Shown here: one piece after another, positions 44,706 through 54,162 of the stretch
Layout of the letters: the number at the start of each line of letters is the position of its first letter
Numbering within the stretch: the stretch's first letter is position 1
Notes under the pieces: model-generated
Told to the model about the DNA's origin: nothing
Seen by the model: only the letters and a program-made list of their open reading frames with translations
Database searches by the model: none
From: Acinetobacter sp. CFCC 10889
GTDB lineage: Bacteria; Pseudomonadota; Gammaproteobacteria; Pseudomonadales; Moraxellaceae
DNA: 57,051 nt
Assembly: GCF_003268395.1 (NCBI RefSeq)
Contig: NZ_LQXQ01000026.1
Coordinates: forward strand, 1-57,051
Direction of reading: 5' to 3'
Made by a program: the position numbers and the translations under genes

Positions 44706-46874
44706 CTAAATCGAATTTTCTATCGGTAAGCGATAAGACAGACGCTGTATTTGTAAAAATAAATGTCGCCATTTCAGTAAAGCGGCTGCCAAATTTTCAC
44801 TTGCGATTCCTGTTTGAATACTGCGTTGCAACATGTCCAAGCCCAAATCTTCATACAACTGTGCAGCGTGTTGCAGTTTCTGTTTGTCATCAGGATCAAG
44901 CACAGCACGTCCTGTATTGGCATAAAATTCAAGCACAGATAGGGTTTGCTGTGTGGCGATGTCCAAAGCAGAATAGTGCTGTTGGCTTTGCCACTGCTTT
45001 TTCTGTTGCAATAATTTTTCAATCCGACCTGTGATCAATTCACCCAAACTGCTTTTTTTATAGGGTGGATGATGATAATCCAAACTGAAAATTTCCAAAC
45101 CTTGCTTTTTCTGTATCATCACACTGCATGGAATCAGTTGAATATTTTGCTGTGATGTATCCAAACGCACGAGTGTTGCCACGATTTTTTCATTTTGTTG
45201 AATGAGCGTGGTGAGGTGCTTAATACGAACTTGATATTCGATTTCAATCGGTAAAGTCAGTTTTAAACTTTGCCCATCATCATCCTGAATACGACATTCA
45301 AAACATTGTTGTTGCTCGTTCAGTTCAGGTGCAAAAATCTGTTGATGACGCAGTAACACATAACGATATGGATTGAGTTCCAAACTTGAAGTTGGCTGTA
45401 CATATTGATACAGATCTGCCCAACGACTGATACCGATATTGAGCTGCTGAAAATCATCCATACTCAGCGCTTTAAAGTCAGCAAGTTGACTAAATCGAGT
45501 TTCTGCGCTTGCACTGAGATTGACTTTGGAGCTTGCTTTGGAAATATTCAGTTGAATTTGATGACTGAGCAAATAATCCAAAGATGTGCCCCAAATGCCT
45601 GTTTGCGCCACATTATGTTTATCAAATGTGCTGTCTAAGCGATTGGCTCGGGCTTGCGTCACTTCACGGCTATGCTGTTGTTCTACATCCCAAAAGGTCA
45701 CTGTTAAACCTTGCGCGCCACTGTCGGTTTGCCACCATTCACAGCCTAAAGGAATCAGACGCTCAGTACTGTTTTCCTGATAATCACGTTGCACCGCACC
45801 TTTCAGGCGAGTGAAATTTTCCGCTTGGTTTTGGCTATTTTGCAACGCAAATAAATAGGCATTCAGATAGGCGAGTTGCGAGAAAATTTGCTGTTCATCA
45901 ATCTGAATATCATCTTCTAAAAACTGTCGCATCACACCATGCAGTTGTCTTAACTGCGTTGCGAGGCGTGGTAAATTTTGTGCACGTGCCTGCATATTTA
46001 AAATGTGCAATGACAAGACTGATTCTTTGGCTAAATGTGATAAACCTTGCTGAATAAAATGTTGGCAAAGTTGTTGTAACTCTTGAATAAATTCAACATC
46101 TTCAGGATTTAAAATGTATTGATGTTCTTGGCTGAGTTGTTGCTGTAAATCTTCCGCCCATTGCCATTGTTCAGGTGCATTTAAGTGAAATAAATAGGCA
46201 ATACAGGCAAGATGCACCGCATTTTTCTTATTGTCTGCAAGGTCTGACAAAATCCCATCAAAACCTGTCGGTGGGAAAAATAAAATAGCATGGTCACTGA
46301 ATGTGGTTTTAAAACTGATTTTTTCAGGTGTAATGTCAATCTGACAATGCTCAGGATTTTGACAAAAACTCTGCCAAATTCCAAAAGCCAAACGGGTTTG
46401 TGCTTTGCCTGCTTTTTTAAATAATGCACTGTCTTTTAGCATTAAAGCTGTATTTAAAGCCGTATGTGTAGCAATATTTTCAGTTGCGCTGTGTTGGGTA
46501 TTGTCTACAGTGGCATCAATATTTTCTGTAGTGCTTTTATTGTTATTTTCATTGCTATTTGTATTGCTTGCTTCAGCAGATGTTTCAGTGCTTTCTATGG
46601 TATTTGCAGTCAGATTTTGATTTTCTTGTAACCAAAAAATACTGCTGAGAATATGCTTGCAACAACTTTGCGCAGGGCAGCTACATTGTGCTTCGGTAAT
46701 GCCTTGCTCAGGTAAACTAACCTCAAATTCTTCAACTTTAAACTGTAAAGGTGCAGCATTTCCCTGAACGAGTTGCACATCTTCAAGCGACTTTTTGGCA
46801 CGACGAATCAAGCCTGCGTTGCTGTGTAATGCCAAACTGTCTTCATCATAATGCAGATAAATTTGCCCAATCAT
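44706..46874 (-). CDS. yehQ: YehQ-like SWIM zinc-finger protein
   Basis: Protein of 722 residues. A SWIM zinc finger (CSCPAQSCCKHILSSIFWL, near residues 78-96) follows a beta-rich N-terminal domain, then a Thr/Ser/Asn-rich linker of about 50 residues, then a long helical region without motifs I can name. SWIM domains bind nucleic acid or protein. The start is the ATG at 46874, which overlaps the stop of the vWA gene as ATGA; the ORF extension upstream is not needed. This matches E. coli YehQ by domain and by its place after yehP. Function unknown. Confidence 0.75.
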   Translation of the reverse strand: MIGQIYLHYDEDSLALHSNAGLIRRAKKSLEDVQLVQGNAAPLQFKVEEFEVSLPEQGITEAQCSCPAQSCCKHILSSIFWLQENQNLTANTIESTETSAEASNTNSNENNNKSTTENIDATVDNTQHSATENIATHTALNTALMLKDSALFKKAGKAQTRLAFGIWQSFCQNPEHCQIDITPEKISFKTTFSDHAILFFPPTGFDGILSDLADNKKNAVHLACIAYLFHLNAPEQWQWAEDLQQQLSQEHQYILNPEDVEFIQELQQLCQHFIQQGLSHLAKESVLSLHILNMQARAQNLPRLATQLRQLHGVMRQFLEDDIQIDEQQIFSQLAYLNAYLFALQNSQNQAENFTRLKGAVQRDYQENSTERLIPLGCEWWQTDSGAQGLTVTFWDVEQQHSREVTQARANRLDSTFDKHNVAQTGIWGTSLDYLLSHQIQLNISKASSKVNLSASAETRFSQLADFKALSMDDFQQLNIGISRWADLYQYVQPTSSLELNPYRYVLLRHQQIFAPELNEQQQCFECRIQDDDGQSLKLTLPIEIEYQVRIKHLTTLIQQNEKIVATLVRLDTSQQNIQLIPCSVMIQKKQGLEIFSLDYHHPPYKKSSLGELITGRIEKLLQQKKQWQSQQHYSALDIATQQTLSVLEFYANTGRAVLDPDDKQKLQHAAQLYEDLGLDMLQRSIQTGIASENLAAALLKWRHLFLQIQRLSYRLPIENSI

Positions 46875-48049
46875 TGCATCACCTCCGCAAACCAAGTGGC
46901 TAAATGATCAGGCGTCATTGCTGCGATTTGCATACCACGTTGTTGTAATTTTTGCGCCATATTGCTGTCATAGACAGGATTGGCTTGACTGTCCAAAGCC
47001 GCAAGCCCAAGTAATTTACAACCTTGTTCATTCAGTTGGGCGGTGGTATTTAGTAAATGCTGCACCGATGCGCCTTCTTCAAAATCACTGATCAGAATCA
47101 AAATACTGCGATTCGGTTGGGTAATTTTTTTGGCACAATATTCCATCGCTTTGCCAATATTGGTTCCGCCACCGAGTTGTACCGTGAGCAAGACCTCGAC
47201 AGGATCATGCGCCAAATGACTGAGATCGACAATTTGCGTATCAAACAACACCAAGCTGATTTTTACCGCAGGCAATGCCGCTAAAATACTTGCACAAATC
47301 GCAGCATACATCACCGAATCAAGCATTGAACCACTCTGATCCACACACAGTACAATTTCCCAAGACAAATGCTTTTGCACTCGTGCATTAAAAATTGGAT
47401 TTTGAATAATCAGCTTTTTATGCTCAGGTTGATAATTTTTCAGATTGTTTTGAATGGTACGTTTCCAATCAAAATTTTGTGCTTGCTTGATATGGGTACG
47501 ACGAAAACGATTGCGGCGACCCTGTAGCGACTGCAAAAAATTTGTGCGAATTTTTTGTAATAATTCCTCAACCACCTGACGAATCACATCCCGCACCGCT
47601 TCTTTGGCTTCGGCACTCAAACGCCCACGCATACTGAGCAGTGCTTTGGCAGTGGCAGGGTTGGGTTCTAATTCACGAATACTTTGCGGGTCTTTCAGTA
47701 AGTCTTTTAACTGATAACGTTCAAGTGCATGCTTTTGCATCCGTTCAAAAGTGGATTTGGGAAATAATTTTCGACTTTGATTGAGCCAATTGATCGCTGT
47801 CAGTTGTGAACCCTCAAGCCCACCATGTCGGTTTGAACCTTGCTGAACCCCTCGGCGTTTATATTCATTTTGATATAAATAGTCGAGATTGCGTTCCAAT
47901 TTAAGCTGTTCACCTGATAAATTGGCTGCGGATAAACTTTGATCCGAATAACGTCCTAAAATCAGTCGCCAACGCCGTGCTGCATCTAAGCTGTCCAATG
48001 CAGTTTCTTGTTGATCTAAATCGGATGGCGCAGTGTTGTTTTGTGTCAT
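46871..48049 (-). CDS. yehP: YehP-like vWA protein
   Basis: Protein of 392 residues: an N-terminal helical region (about 1-215) and a C-terminal vWA domain. The MIDAS is complete: VLCVDQSGSMLDS (DxSxS), the Thr in LGGGTNIGKAM and the Asp in ILISDFEEG. Such proteins pair with MoxR AAA+ ATPases, as here. The start overlaps the end of the yehM-like gene by 4 bp and the stop overlaps the start of the yehQ-like gene by 4 bp, so translation is coupled through the block. Corresponds to E. coli YehP (378 residues). Confidence 0.85.
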   Translation of the reverse strand: MTQNNTAPSDLDQQETALDSLDAARRWRLILGRYSDQSLSAANLSGEQLKLERNLDYLYQNEYKRRGVQQGSNRHGGLEGSQLTAINWLNQSRKLFPKSTFERMQKHALERYQLKDLLKDPQSIRELEPNPATAKALLSMRGRLSAEAKEAVRDVIRQVVEELLQKIRTNFLQSLQGRRNRFRRTHIKQAQNFDWKRTIQNNLKNYQPEHKKLIIQNPIFNARVQKHLSWEIVLCVDQSGSMLDSVMYAAICASILAALPAVKISLVLFDTQIVDLSHLAHDPVEVLLTVQLGGGTNIGKAMEYCAKKITQPNRSILILISDFEEGASVQHLLNTTAQLNEQGCKLLGLAALDSQANPVYDSNMAQKLQQRGMQIAAMTPDHLATWFAEVMQ

Positions 48050-50619
48050 TTTTCAACTCCTGTGATCCAATCTTGCAGTTGATCATGCTGTAAAAGTTGT
48101 TGTAATTGTTGGTTTAAGTGTGCTGCATTCAGCATGTCGTGTTCATTGATATGACTATGGACTTGATCTAAAACCATATCTTCGGCAAGTCCTGCCATAC
48201 GGGCAATATTTTGCGAAACGGATGAATTTTGCTTTGGACTGAGTTGACTGAAAATGTAACGCAGATCAGGCAAAATCTGTAAAAAAGTATCTTCTCGCCA
48301 ATGTTTGACCAAATCATATAAGGCATTGATCGCAATCGGGGATTGCACAAAAATCTCAGGCGCAATGGCAAACATACCTTGAATATATTGTACGGCTTCA
48401 TCGGCATCACAGCCGATGGCAAAGGCAGTTTTTAAATATTGCTGTAATTGCGCTTGATCAATGCGATGATCAAGAAACATTAAGGTATCCAAAGCACCTT
48501 TTAATTTACTGAGATGGTATTGATCAAACTGTTGCCGTTCCACATGCTGATAAAACAATGCCAAGAGTGAATCATTGTCTTGTTGTGGTTTGAGCTTGGA
48601 AACAGACAAAATCAAATCATGTAAAGTCTTAAAACTTTTCAGATTTTCTTCGATTTTATCTTCATGTGTGTCATACAGTTGGTCAAGTAAAAAACAGGCT
48701 TGCTTCACTGCCTGAACTAAACTTTGCTGTAAAATATGTTCAGGCAATTGCAATAATTTGCGCCCACTCCACAGATAATACAATTGCTGTGCTGCAGCAA
48801 CGACAGAGTGTAGGCTTTGATCTGTTTGTAAATAATCATCCAATTGTTTTTGCAAAATATTCAGTTGTTCTTTTAAGCCCAAACGACAGGCTAAAGTCAG
48901 TAATTTTGCAGTTTCAAATGCCGATTGTCCGAGTCCATTTTCCTGATTATGTTGTTGTAAAGCGAGAATTTTTCCTAAGGCAATTTGCTGTAACTGATCG
49001 CCCAATTCTGCAAGTTCGATCAAACGCGCTTCAACCGAGGGCGACCATGTATAACGCCATTCTTCAAACAGCAAATCTAGACCTGCGCCATGCGTAAAAT
49101 CAGGACCTGACAGACGCTGTGCAAAACCACAATCGACAAATTCAAGTAAATTCAGAAATTGACTGATGTCTTGATGTAATGGTTTACGGTAAATATCAAG
49201 TTTTCGGTTGCGTGGAATGGTATCACTGACATTGAAACGATATTTTTCAATTTGTTTAAAAATATTTTGTAATAGCGCAGGGCTGTGCTGATGTGCAGCG
49301 ACTTTACCAAGTTGTTGCCCACTTAAATAACTGTAAATTTCCTGAAATAACAGGTGTTGTCCATCATCCAATTCACCTTTGACCAAGGCACTTTGCAAGG
49401 CATCCAACAGGTCATAACGACTTGGGCGATAATGACCCCGTAAATGTGCCAATTGAAACGCCAATTCTGCGGTATTTTTCAGGGCAATATAGGCGGTAAC
49501 ATCCAAAACTTGTTTCTCATCCAAATGATGACAAATTTCGGTCAGATATTTTAAAAATTGTTGTTGAATCAAATGTTCATCAACATGCGTTTGTGACTGT
49601 TCCTGTGCATCTGCTTGATTCAGGTCTTGCCAAAATTGTTGATAAAATGCAGGCGATGGCATACCTGAAGCATAACCATTTAACGCATCCAAGCGGTCAA
49701 AACTATAACGAATTAACCATGCATTTTCCTGCCATTTTTCCTTTTTATTGACTTGAATTGGGTAGCGTTTTGCTGTGTCTTTTTGTGTTAAATTTTCAAT
49801 CAAAGCCAAGGTATGAAAACCGCCTGTGACCACCAAAATTTTATGTTTGGGGTTTAAACAGGCTTGAATTTTTTGCCACATGCAGTCTTCACGATGCAAG
49901 GAGGCTTCCTGTAACAGCACATTCTGCTCATAGTCTAAACGTGCCAAAGAGCACCATGTAAAGACATCGTCGAAAAAATTTTCAGCCTCTTTAAGCTTGG
50001 AAATGCTTTGTAATTCAAATAAATGATCCCAAAGCTCATCATGATTACGACAATGCAACTGCTGCGCAAGATTTTGAATATATTGGCTGTGCGCTAAATA
50101 ACGCTCAGAAATCAGATTTTTTTGTGACCAATCTAAGGGTGCATTTTCCAATTTAAACGCACTTTGTTCTTGCCAAGACAGATCAATAAATTCGACCTTG
50201 GCATGTTGTGCTGTACCTTGTTTCAGTGCCACCCATTCAGGTGAATATTCACAGAAAGGATAATAAGCCGAAAAGAGCGCAGGCGTTTGATCATCTTGCG
50301 GATCTTCATCCTCATCTGATTTTTTGCTCTGCGAAGATGCTTGAGCTGCTTTGTGTCGCTGTGCCTGTGCAAAAATCGCAATCGGTGGCTGCGTATCCGC
50401 ATCCAACAAGGCTTCAAGTAAAAACTGAAAACTATGTGGTGCTTCGATCAAAATATGTGTGGGTTGGAGAGCCTGAATATACTGTTGCAAAGCATAGGCG
50501 CAGGCAGGACTATGATGACGCACAGGCGCAAAATAAACCTGTTGTGCGGCAAGGCTTTGCTTGGCTTGAAATGCCTGTTGCAGTCGTTCAGGCAGTGCTG
50601 CTGCGTGAAATTCTGCCAT
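48046..50619 (-). CDS. yehM: YehM-like DUF5682 protein
   Basis: Protein of 857 residues of the DUF5682 family. The N-terminal 300 residues have conserved histidine and acid motifs: YFAPVRHHSPACAYAL (about 28-43), ILIEAPHSFQFLLEALLD, and VVTGGFHTLALIE, a set that recalls the erythromycin-esterase/TIKI-like hydrolase folds; this is a guess from motif layout. The C-terminal 500 residues are helical. It begins 2 bases after the MoxR gene stop and overlaps the vWA gene by 4 bases. E. coli YehM (759 residues) is the counterpart. Function unknown. Confidence 0.75.
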   Translation of the reverse strand: MAEFHAAALPERLQQAFQAKQSLAAQQVYFAPVRHHSPACAYALQQYIQALQPTHILIEAPHSFQFLLEALLDADTQPPIAIFAQAQRHKAAQASSQSKKSDEDEDPQDDQTPALFSAYYPFCEYSPEWVALKQGTAQHAKVEFIDLSWQEQSAFKLENAPLDWSQKNLISERYLAHSQYIQNLAQQLHCRNHDELWDHLFELQSISKLKEAENFFDDVFTWCSLARLDYEQNVLLQEASLHREDCMWQKIQACLNPKHKILVVTGGFHTLALIENLTQKDTAKRYPIQVNKKEKWQENAWLIRYSFDRLDALNGYASGMPSPAFYQQFWQDLNQADAQEQSQTHVDEHLIQQQFLKYLTEICHHLDEKQVLDVTAYIALKNTAELAFQLAHLRGHYRPSRYDLLDALQSALVKGELDDGQHLLFQEIYSYLSGQQLGKVAAHQHSPALLQNIFKQIEKYRFNVSDTIPRNRKLDIYRKPLHQDISQFLNLLEFVDCGFAQRLSGPDFTHGAGLDLLFEEWRYTWSPSVEARLIELAELGDQLQQIALGKILALQQHNQENGLGQSAFETAKLLTLACRLGLKEQLNILQKQLDDYLQTDQSLHSVVAAAQQLYYLWSGRKLLQLPEHILQQSLVQAVKQACFLLDQLYDTHEDKIEENLKSFKTLHDLILSVSKLKPQQDNDSLLALFYQHVERQQFDQYHLSKLKGALDTLMFLDHRIDQAQLQQYLKTAFAIGCDADEAVQYIQGMFAIAPEIFVQSPIAINALYDLVKHWREDTFLQILPDLRYIFSQLSPKQNSSVSQNIARMAGLAEDMVLDQVHSHINEHDMLNAAHLNQQLQQLLQHDQLQDWITGVEK

Positions 50620-50621
50620 GA

Positions 50622-51746
50622 TTAAAACTCACGGCTTGCATCAAAAAAGGCTTTCCAATCTTTGTCTTGGCGGGCACGTTCTTTGACCACACTATCCAAA
50701 TAATAACGCAGACGTTTGGCATCTTCAGGGTTGTCTTTAAACACCACACCGATCAATTGTTGTGCGATATGTTCAGCTTGCAATACACCATTGCCCAAAT
50801 AAATCGCTTGTAAACTTGCAGCATGGGCGATATTCACCGCTTCCGCAGTCGACATGACCGCATCAGGGGTTTTTAAATTTGCACCTTGTAGACTTTGACC
50901 TGTACGCAATTCATTGAAAATGGTGACAAGCAATTCAATCACTTGCGGTGGCACAGTCAGTTCTGAAAATAAATCACCGACTTGCTGTTTCAGTTGTAAC
51001 TGTACCAATTCCACTTCAAAGTCACGGTTTTGAATTGGTTTTACAGTTTCAAAATTAAAGCGACGTTTCAATGCCGCAGACATTTCATGTACACCACGAT
51101 CACGCAAGTTGGCTGTGGTAATCAAGTTAAAACCATGCTGCGCTGAGACACTAAAATCTTGTCCCATTTCAGGAATCATCATTTGTTTTTCGGACAATAA
51201 CGACACTAATACATCCTGAATCTCAGGCGGACAACGGGTAATTTCCTCAAAGCGTGCCAATTTACCTTGTTGCATCGCAAAATAAATCGGGGAGGGAATC
51301 AAGGATTTATCCGTAGGACCTTCTGATAAAAGCAGCGCATAATTCCATGAATATTTAATGTGATCTTCGGTTGTCCCTGCTGTCCCTTGCACCGTGAGTT
51401 GCGAGTTGCCACTGATTGCTGCACTAAACAGTTCAGATAACATGGATTTTGCAGTACCGGGTTGACCGACAAGCATCAAGCCTTGGTTGCCCATTAAAGT
51501 GACTAAGGCACGATCGACCAAGGCATCATCACCATAAAATTTCTTTTGAATATCGAGCTGAGGATTACCTAAAATAAAATCCCGTACTGCATAGGCAGAC
51601 AGTTGCCATCCTTGTGGTTTACGCTTTTGATCATGTTCTTGTAAACGCTGTAGTTCTTCGGCATATTTTTGTTCAGCGCTGAGTTTTAATTTATCTTGTG
51701 TTTGTGGTGTAGACAATTGTTGATTGTTATTCATCTTGCGATCCAT
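50622..51746 (-). CDS. yehL: YehL-like MoxR-family AAA+ ATPase
   Basis: AAA+ ATPase of 374 residues (370 if the ATG at 51734 is used), first gene of the five-gene block. Walker A is LVGQPGTAKSML, Walker B is ARFEEITRCPPEI, sensor 1 is LITTANLRDRG, and the arginine finger region is AALKRRFNFE. MoxR ATPases act as hexameric remodelling chaperones with a vWA partner, which is two genes downstream. The closest named relative is E. coli YehL (362 residues). The start lies 230 bp from the divergent EcsC-like gene. Confidence 0.87.
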   Translation of the reverse strand: MDRKMNNNQQLSTPQTQDKLKLSAEQKYAEELQRLQEHDQKRKPQGWQLSAYAVRDFILGNPQLDIQKKFYGDDALVDRALVTLMGNQGLMLVGQPGTAKSMLSELFSAAISGNSQLTVQGTAGTTEDHIKYSWNYALLLSEGPTDKSLIPSPIYFAMQQGKLARFEEITRCPPEIQDVLVSLLSEKQMMIPEMGQDFSVSAQHGFNLITTANLRDRGVHEMSAALKRRFNFETVKPIQNRDFEVELVQLQLKQQVGDLFSELTVPPQVIELLVTIFNELRTGQSLQGANLKTPDAVMSTAEAVNIAHAASLQAIYLGNGVLQAEHIAQQLIGVVFKDNPEDAKRLRYYLDSVVKERARQDKDWKAFFDASREF

Positions 51747-51982
51747 TTATCTAAATATCTTTTTAAAACTTAAAATCATCATAGCGAGGCATGACATAGA
51801 GCGCTAGCGTTGTTAGCATCAATACGACAAATTATGACTTTAGTGATCTTAATGATGTTTAGCGTCAATAAATTGTCATGTTTTTGTATTTTTGCACAAA
51901 CATGTATAAATAGAGTTGAGATAATGTTTGACTATCCTTAGTATTTAGCTAAGCCGATAAAAATGAATGGAGTGGAGTGCAA

Positions 51983-53422
51983 ATGGCAGATTCTAATAAT
52001 AAACAATCAGGTAGCATGTTATCCAATACATTTGGTCTCGCTAAAAAAATCGGGACAACAGGTTTAAGTCTCTTAAACCACGTTGCACCAAATTCTGTGA
52101 CTAAGTTAAGTCAAAGTCCTGAAAAAAATTCTATCGTGGAAGGAAAAGCTCGTAGCCAAAGCATGTTTGAAAAAAAACAATATGATAATCCACAGCAAAT
52201 GATGCGTGAACATTTGCCCAAAGTATCTAGTCAGTTACTCGGTCGGCATTATAAAAAAATCAATAATGTTGCTTCATTTATCTCACCACAACTGAATGAC
52301 AAAATGTCAGATTATTTTTTTGATAAGTTGAATGATTTTGTTTCAGAAGGTAGTTCGGTTGATAAATTACTTAAAGAAGTGGGCGTGAGAGATTTAAAAG
52401 AACTCAGTCAAGATTCAGCACGTTCACAGCGTATTAGTCAAGCTTTAGCCAATCAAAATAAGGTCCTTGCTGCGATTCAAGGTGCATTAACAGGGGCGAC
52501 AGGGGTGATAGGTTCAGCCATTGATGTACCAACATCGATTGCTTTGGCGCTGCGTAGTATTTATCAAACAGGACGTGCGCATGGCTTTGAGTTAAAGCCT
52601 GAAGATCAGGATGTTGTAGAATTTATTTTTAAGAAAATTGACATTGGCTCTGTGGCAGAAAAACAAGCTTTATTAATTGCTGTAAGGACTTTTGCAACGA
52701 CTTTACAAAGTCATGATGTCAGTCAGTTTCAGCAATTGGTCGGGTCGAGTAATTCATCAGATGTTTTGAAAAATTGGTTGAGTAATGAAGATGGCACATT
52801 GAAATGGGCTTGGTTAGATAACTTGCCACAACTGAATATTATTTCTAAATTAGCACCATTGGCATGTATTGGGATTAGTGCGACTTATAGTTGGAAGTTG
52901 GTTGATGATGCCACTGACAAAGCACAGGTTGTATTTAAAGGTGCGCAGCAATACTTGATTCAACATCCTGATGAAAATATCAGTGCATTAGCAGCTTTTG
53001 AAAAGTCAGAAATTTTACTTTCACAAGCCAGTTTATTATTACAATCACCTGACCAAGAAGATGCAGCGCCTGTCGTCGAAGATGTGATAGAAAATGATAT
53101 TATTCAAGATGTACAAGTGCTCACAAAAGATGAAGCACAGGTACTTAAAAATACAGAAGAAACCAGTATTGCTGATTTAGCCAAAGCGCATGTTGCAGTA
53201 GAAAATACGGCTTCTACAGATGAATCTGCTTTAAGTGAGACTGAAAACTCAGAGAAATTGACTGAAAATACGCAAGCAGATGAAAAAAATGCAACAAAAG
53301 ATGCACAAGCTAAACAAGAAAATATTGATGTAGAAACGAGAGTTGAGCAGAACAATGACAATGAAGCTGTGACGCAAAATATTGAAGCCACAACAAAATC
53401 TAAACGTAGTCAGAAAAATTAA
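51983..53422 (+). CDS. EcsC-family protein
   Basis: Protein of 479 residues. The central part (about 85-300) matches the EcsC family: a helical region with a Gly/Ala-rich segment AIQGALTGATGVIGSAIDVP followed by TSIALALRSIYQTG. The last 130 residues are acidic, repetitive in Glu, Asp, Ala and Thr, and probably disordered, ending in a basic tail TKSKRSQKN. I prefer the ATG at 51983, with GGAG 5 bases upstream, over the GTG at 51977. EcsC of Bacillus subtilis is linked to an ABC transporter, but the family's function is not settled. Divergent from the yeh-like block and upstream of the str operon. Confidence 0.75.
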   Translation: MADSNNKQSGSMLSNTFGLAKKIGTTGLSLLNHVAPNSVTKLSQSPEKNSIVEGKARSQSMFEKKQYDNPQQMMREHLPKVSSQLLGRHYKKINNVASFISPQLNDKMSDYFFDKLNDFVSEGSSVDKLLKEVGVRDLKELSQDSARSQRISQALANQNKVLAAIQGALTGATGVIGSAIDVPTSIALALRSIYQTGRAHGFELKPEDQDVVEFIFKKIDIGSVAEKQALLIAVRTFATTLQSHDVSQFQQLVGSSNSSDVLKNWLSNEDGTLKWAWLDNLPQLNIISKLAPLACIGISATYSWKLVDDATDKAQVVFKGAQQYLIQHPDENISALAAFEKSEILLSQASLLLQSPDQEDAAPVVEDVIENDIIQDVQVLTKDEAQVLKNTEETSIADLAKAHVAVENTASTDESALSETENSEKLTENTQADEKNATKDAQAKQENIDVETRVEQNNDNEAVTQNIEATTKSKRSQKN

Positions 53423-53521
53423 GAGTAAAACATCTGAGGTTAATTTGATGTGTGGTGAAAAAAACACCTGAAAAAGATTGAAAAAATACAGAGATGGTCA
53501 ATATTTGATAAGTGTCGAATG

Positions 53522-53550
53522 TTGACCATTTTTGCATCTTGACTTACAAT
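53522..53550 (+). promoter_or_regulatory. Sigma-70 promoter of the str operon
   Basis: TTGACC (53522-53527), 17-bp spacer, TACAAT (53545-53550). Predicted start of transcription near 53557, right at the base of the following hairpin. Confidence 0.75.
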
Positions 53551-53557
53551 TGCATGC

Positions 53558-53589
53558 CCTCAAAAAGTGGTATTTTTTTGAGGCTTTTT
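53558..53589 (+). terminator. Hairpin at the 5' end of the str transcript
   Basis: CCTCAAAAA / TTTTTGAGG stem, loop about 8 bases, then CTTTTTATT. It may end EcsC-gene transcription, or act as a 5' stem-loop or attenuator of rpsL because it begins at the predicted +1. GGGAGAA follows as the rpsL ribosome site. Confidence 0.6.
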
Positions 53590-53609
53590 ATTAACGGGAG
53601 AATTGCCAT

Positions 53610-53984
53610 ATGGCAACAACAAATCAGTTGATCCGTAAGGGTCGCACAACTTTAGTTGAAAAATCTAAAGTTCCTGCGTTGAAGGCTTGTCCACAACGTC
53701 GTGGTGTTTGTACACGTGTTTATACAACTACACCTAAAAAACCTAACTCAGCAATGCGTAAAGTTTGCCGTGTGCGTTTAACTTCAGGTTTCGAAGTTTC
53801 TAGCTACATCGGTGGTGAAGGTCATAACCTACAAGAGCACAGTGTTGTTCTTATCCGTGGTGGTCGTGTTAAAGACTTACCAGGTGTACGTTACCATACC
53901 GTTCGTGGTTCTTTGGACTGTGCTGGTGTTAAAGATCGTAACCAGTCTCGTTCAAAATACGGTACTAAACGTCCTAAGAAATAA
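53610..53984 (+). CDS. rpsL: 30S ribosomal protein S12
   Basis: Ribosomal protein of 124 residues at the decoding centre of the small subunit. The conserved [19 protein letters not shown] is present. Lys43 and Lys88 ([14 protein letters not shown]) are wild-type, so the sequence predicts streptomycin sensitivity at this site. First gene of the str operon; GGGAG lies 8 bases before the ATG. Confidence 0.99.
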   Translation: MATTNQLIRKGRTTLVEKSKVPALKACPQRRGVCTRVYTTTPKKPNSAMRKVCRVRLTSGFEVSSYIGGEGHNLQEHSVVLIRGGRVKDLPGVRYHTVRGSLDCAGVKDRNQSRSKYGTKRPKK

Positions 53985-54103
53985 TTCGTTAAGAATTAAA
54001 GCTTAAGATTATAGAACCGCAATCCTTTATCGTCTCGCTTGTCTGATTTCTGCATTTATTTTGTGAAATTCAAGCGACGTGTAGTAAGGCCAGCGAATAG
54101 TAC

Positions 54104-54144
54104 ATGACACTTTGTACTCATGCTGGATAAACCTGAAGTGTCAT
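54104..54144 (+). promoter_or_regulatory. rpsL-rpsG intercistronic hairpin, possible S7 site
   Basis: ATGACACTT and AAGTGTCAT form a perfect 9-bp stem around a 23-base loop in the 178-bp rpsL-rpsG gap, 19 bases before the rpsG start. In E. coli the same gap carries the S7 binding site used for autogenous translational repression; the position fits, but the E. coli sequence itself is not reproduced. Confidence 0.45.
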
Positions 54145-54162
54145 ATTTATAGGTAGTTTAAA

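Noticed and set aside
48666..49097. 143-codon plus-strand ORF within the yehM-like gene
   Set aside because: Antisense to a coding gene that fits the yeh block, with no ribosome site or family signal.
40384..51746. Calling the yeh-like block a wholly new system
   Set aside because: The same domain set is present in E. coli as yehL/M/P/Q/I, so the locus is known even though its function is not.
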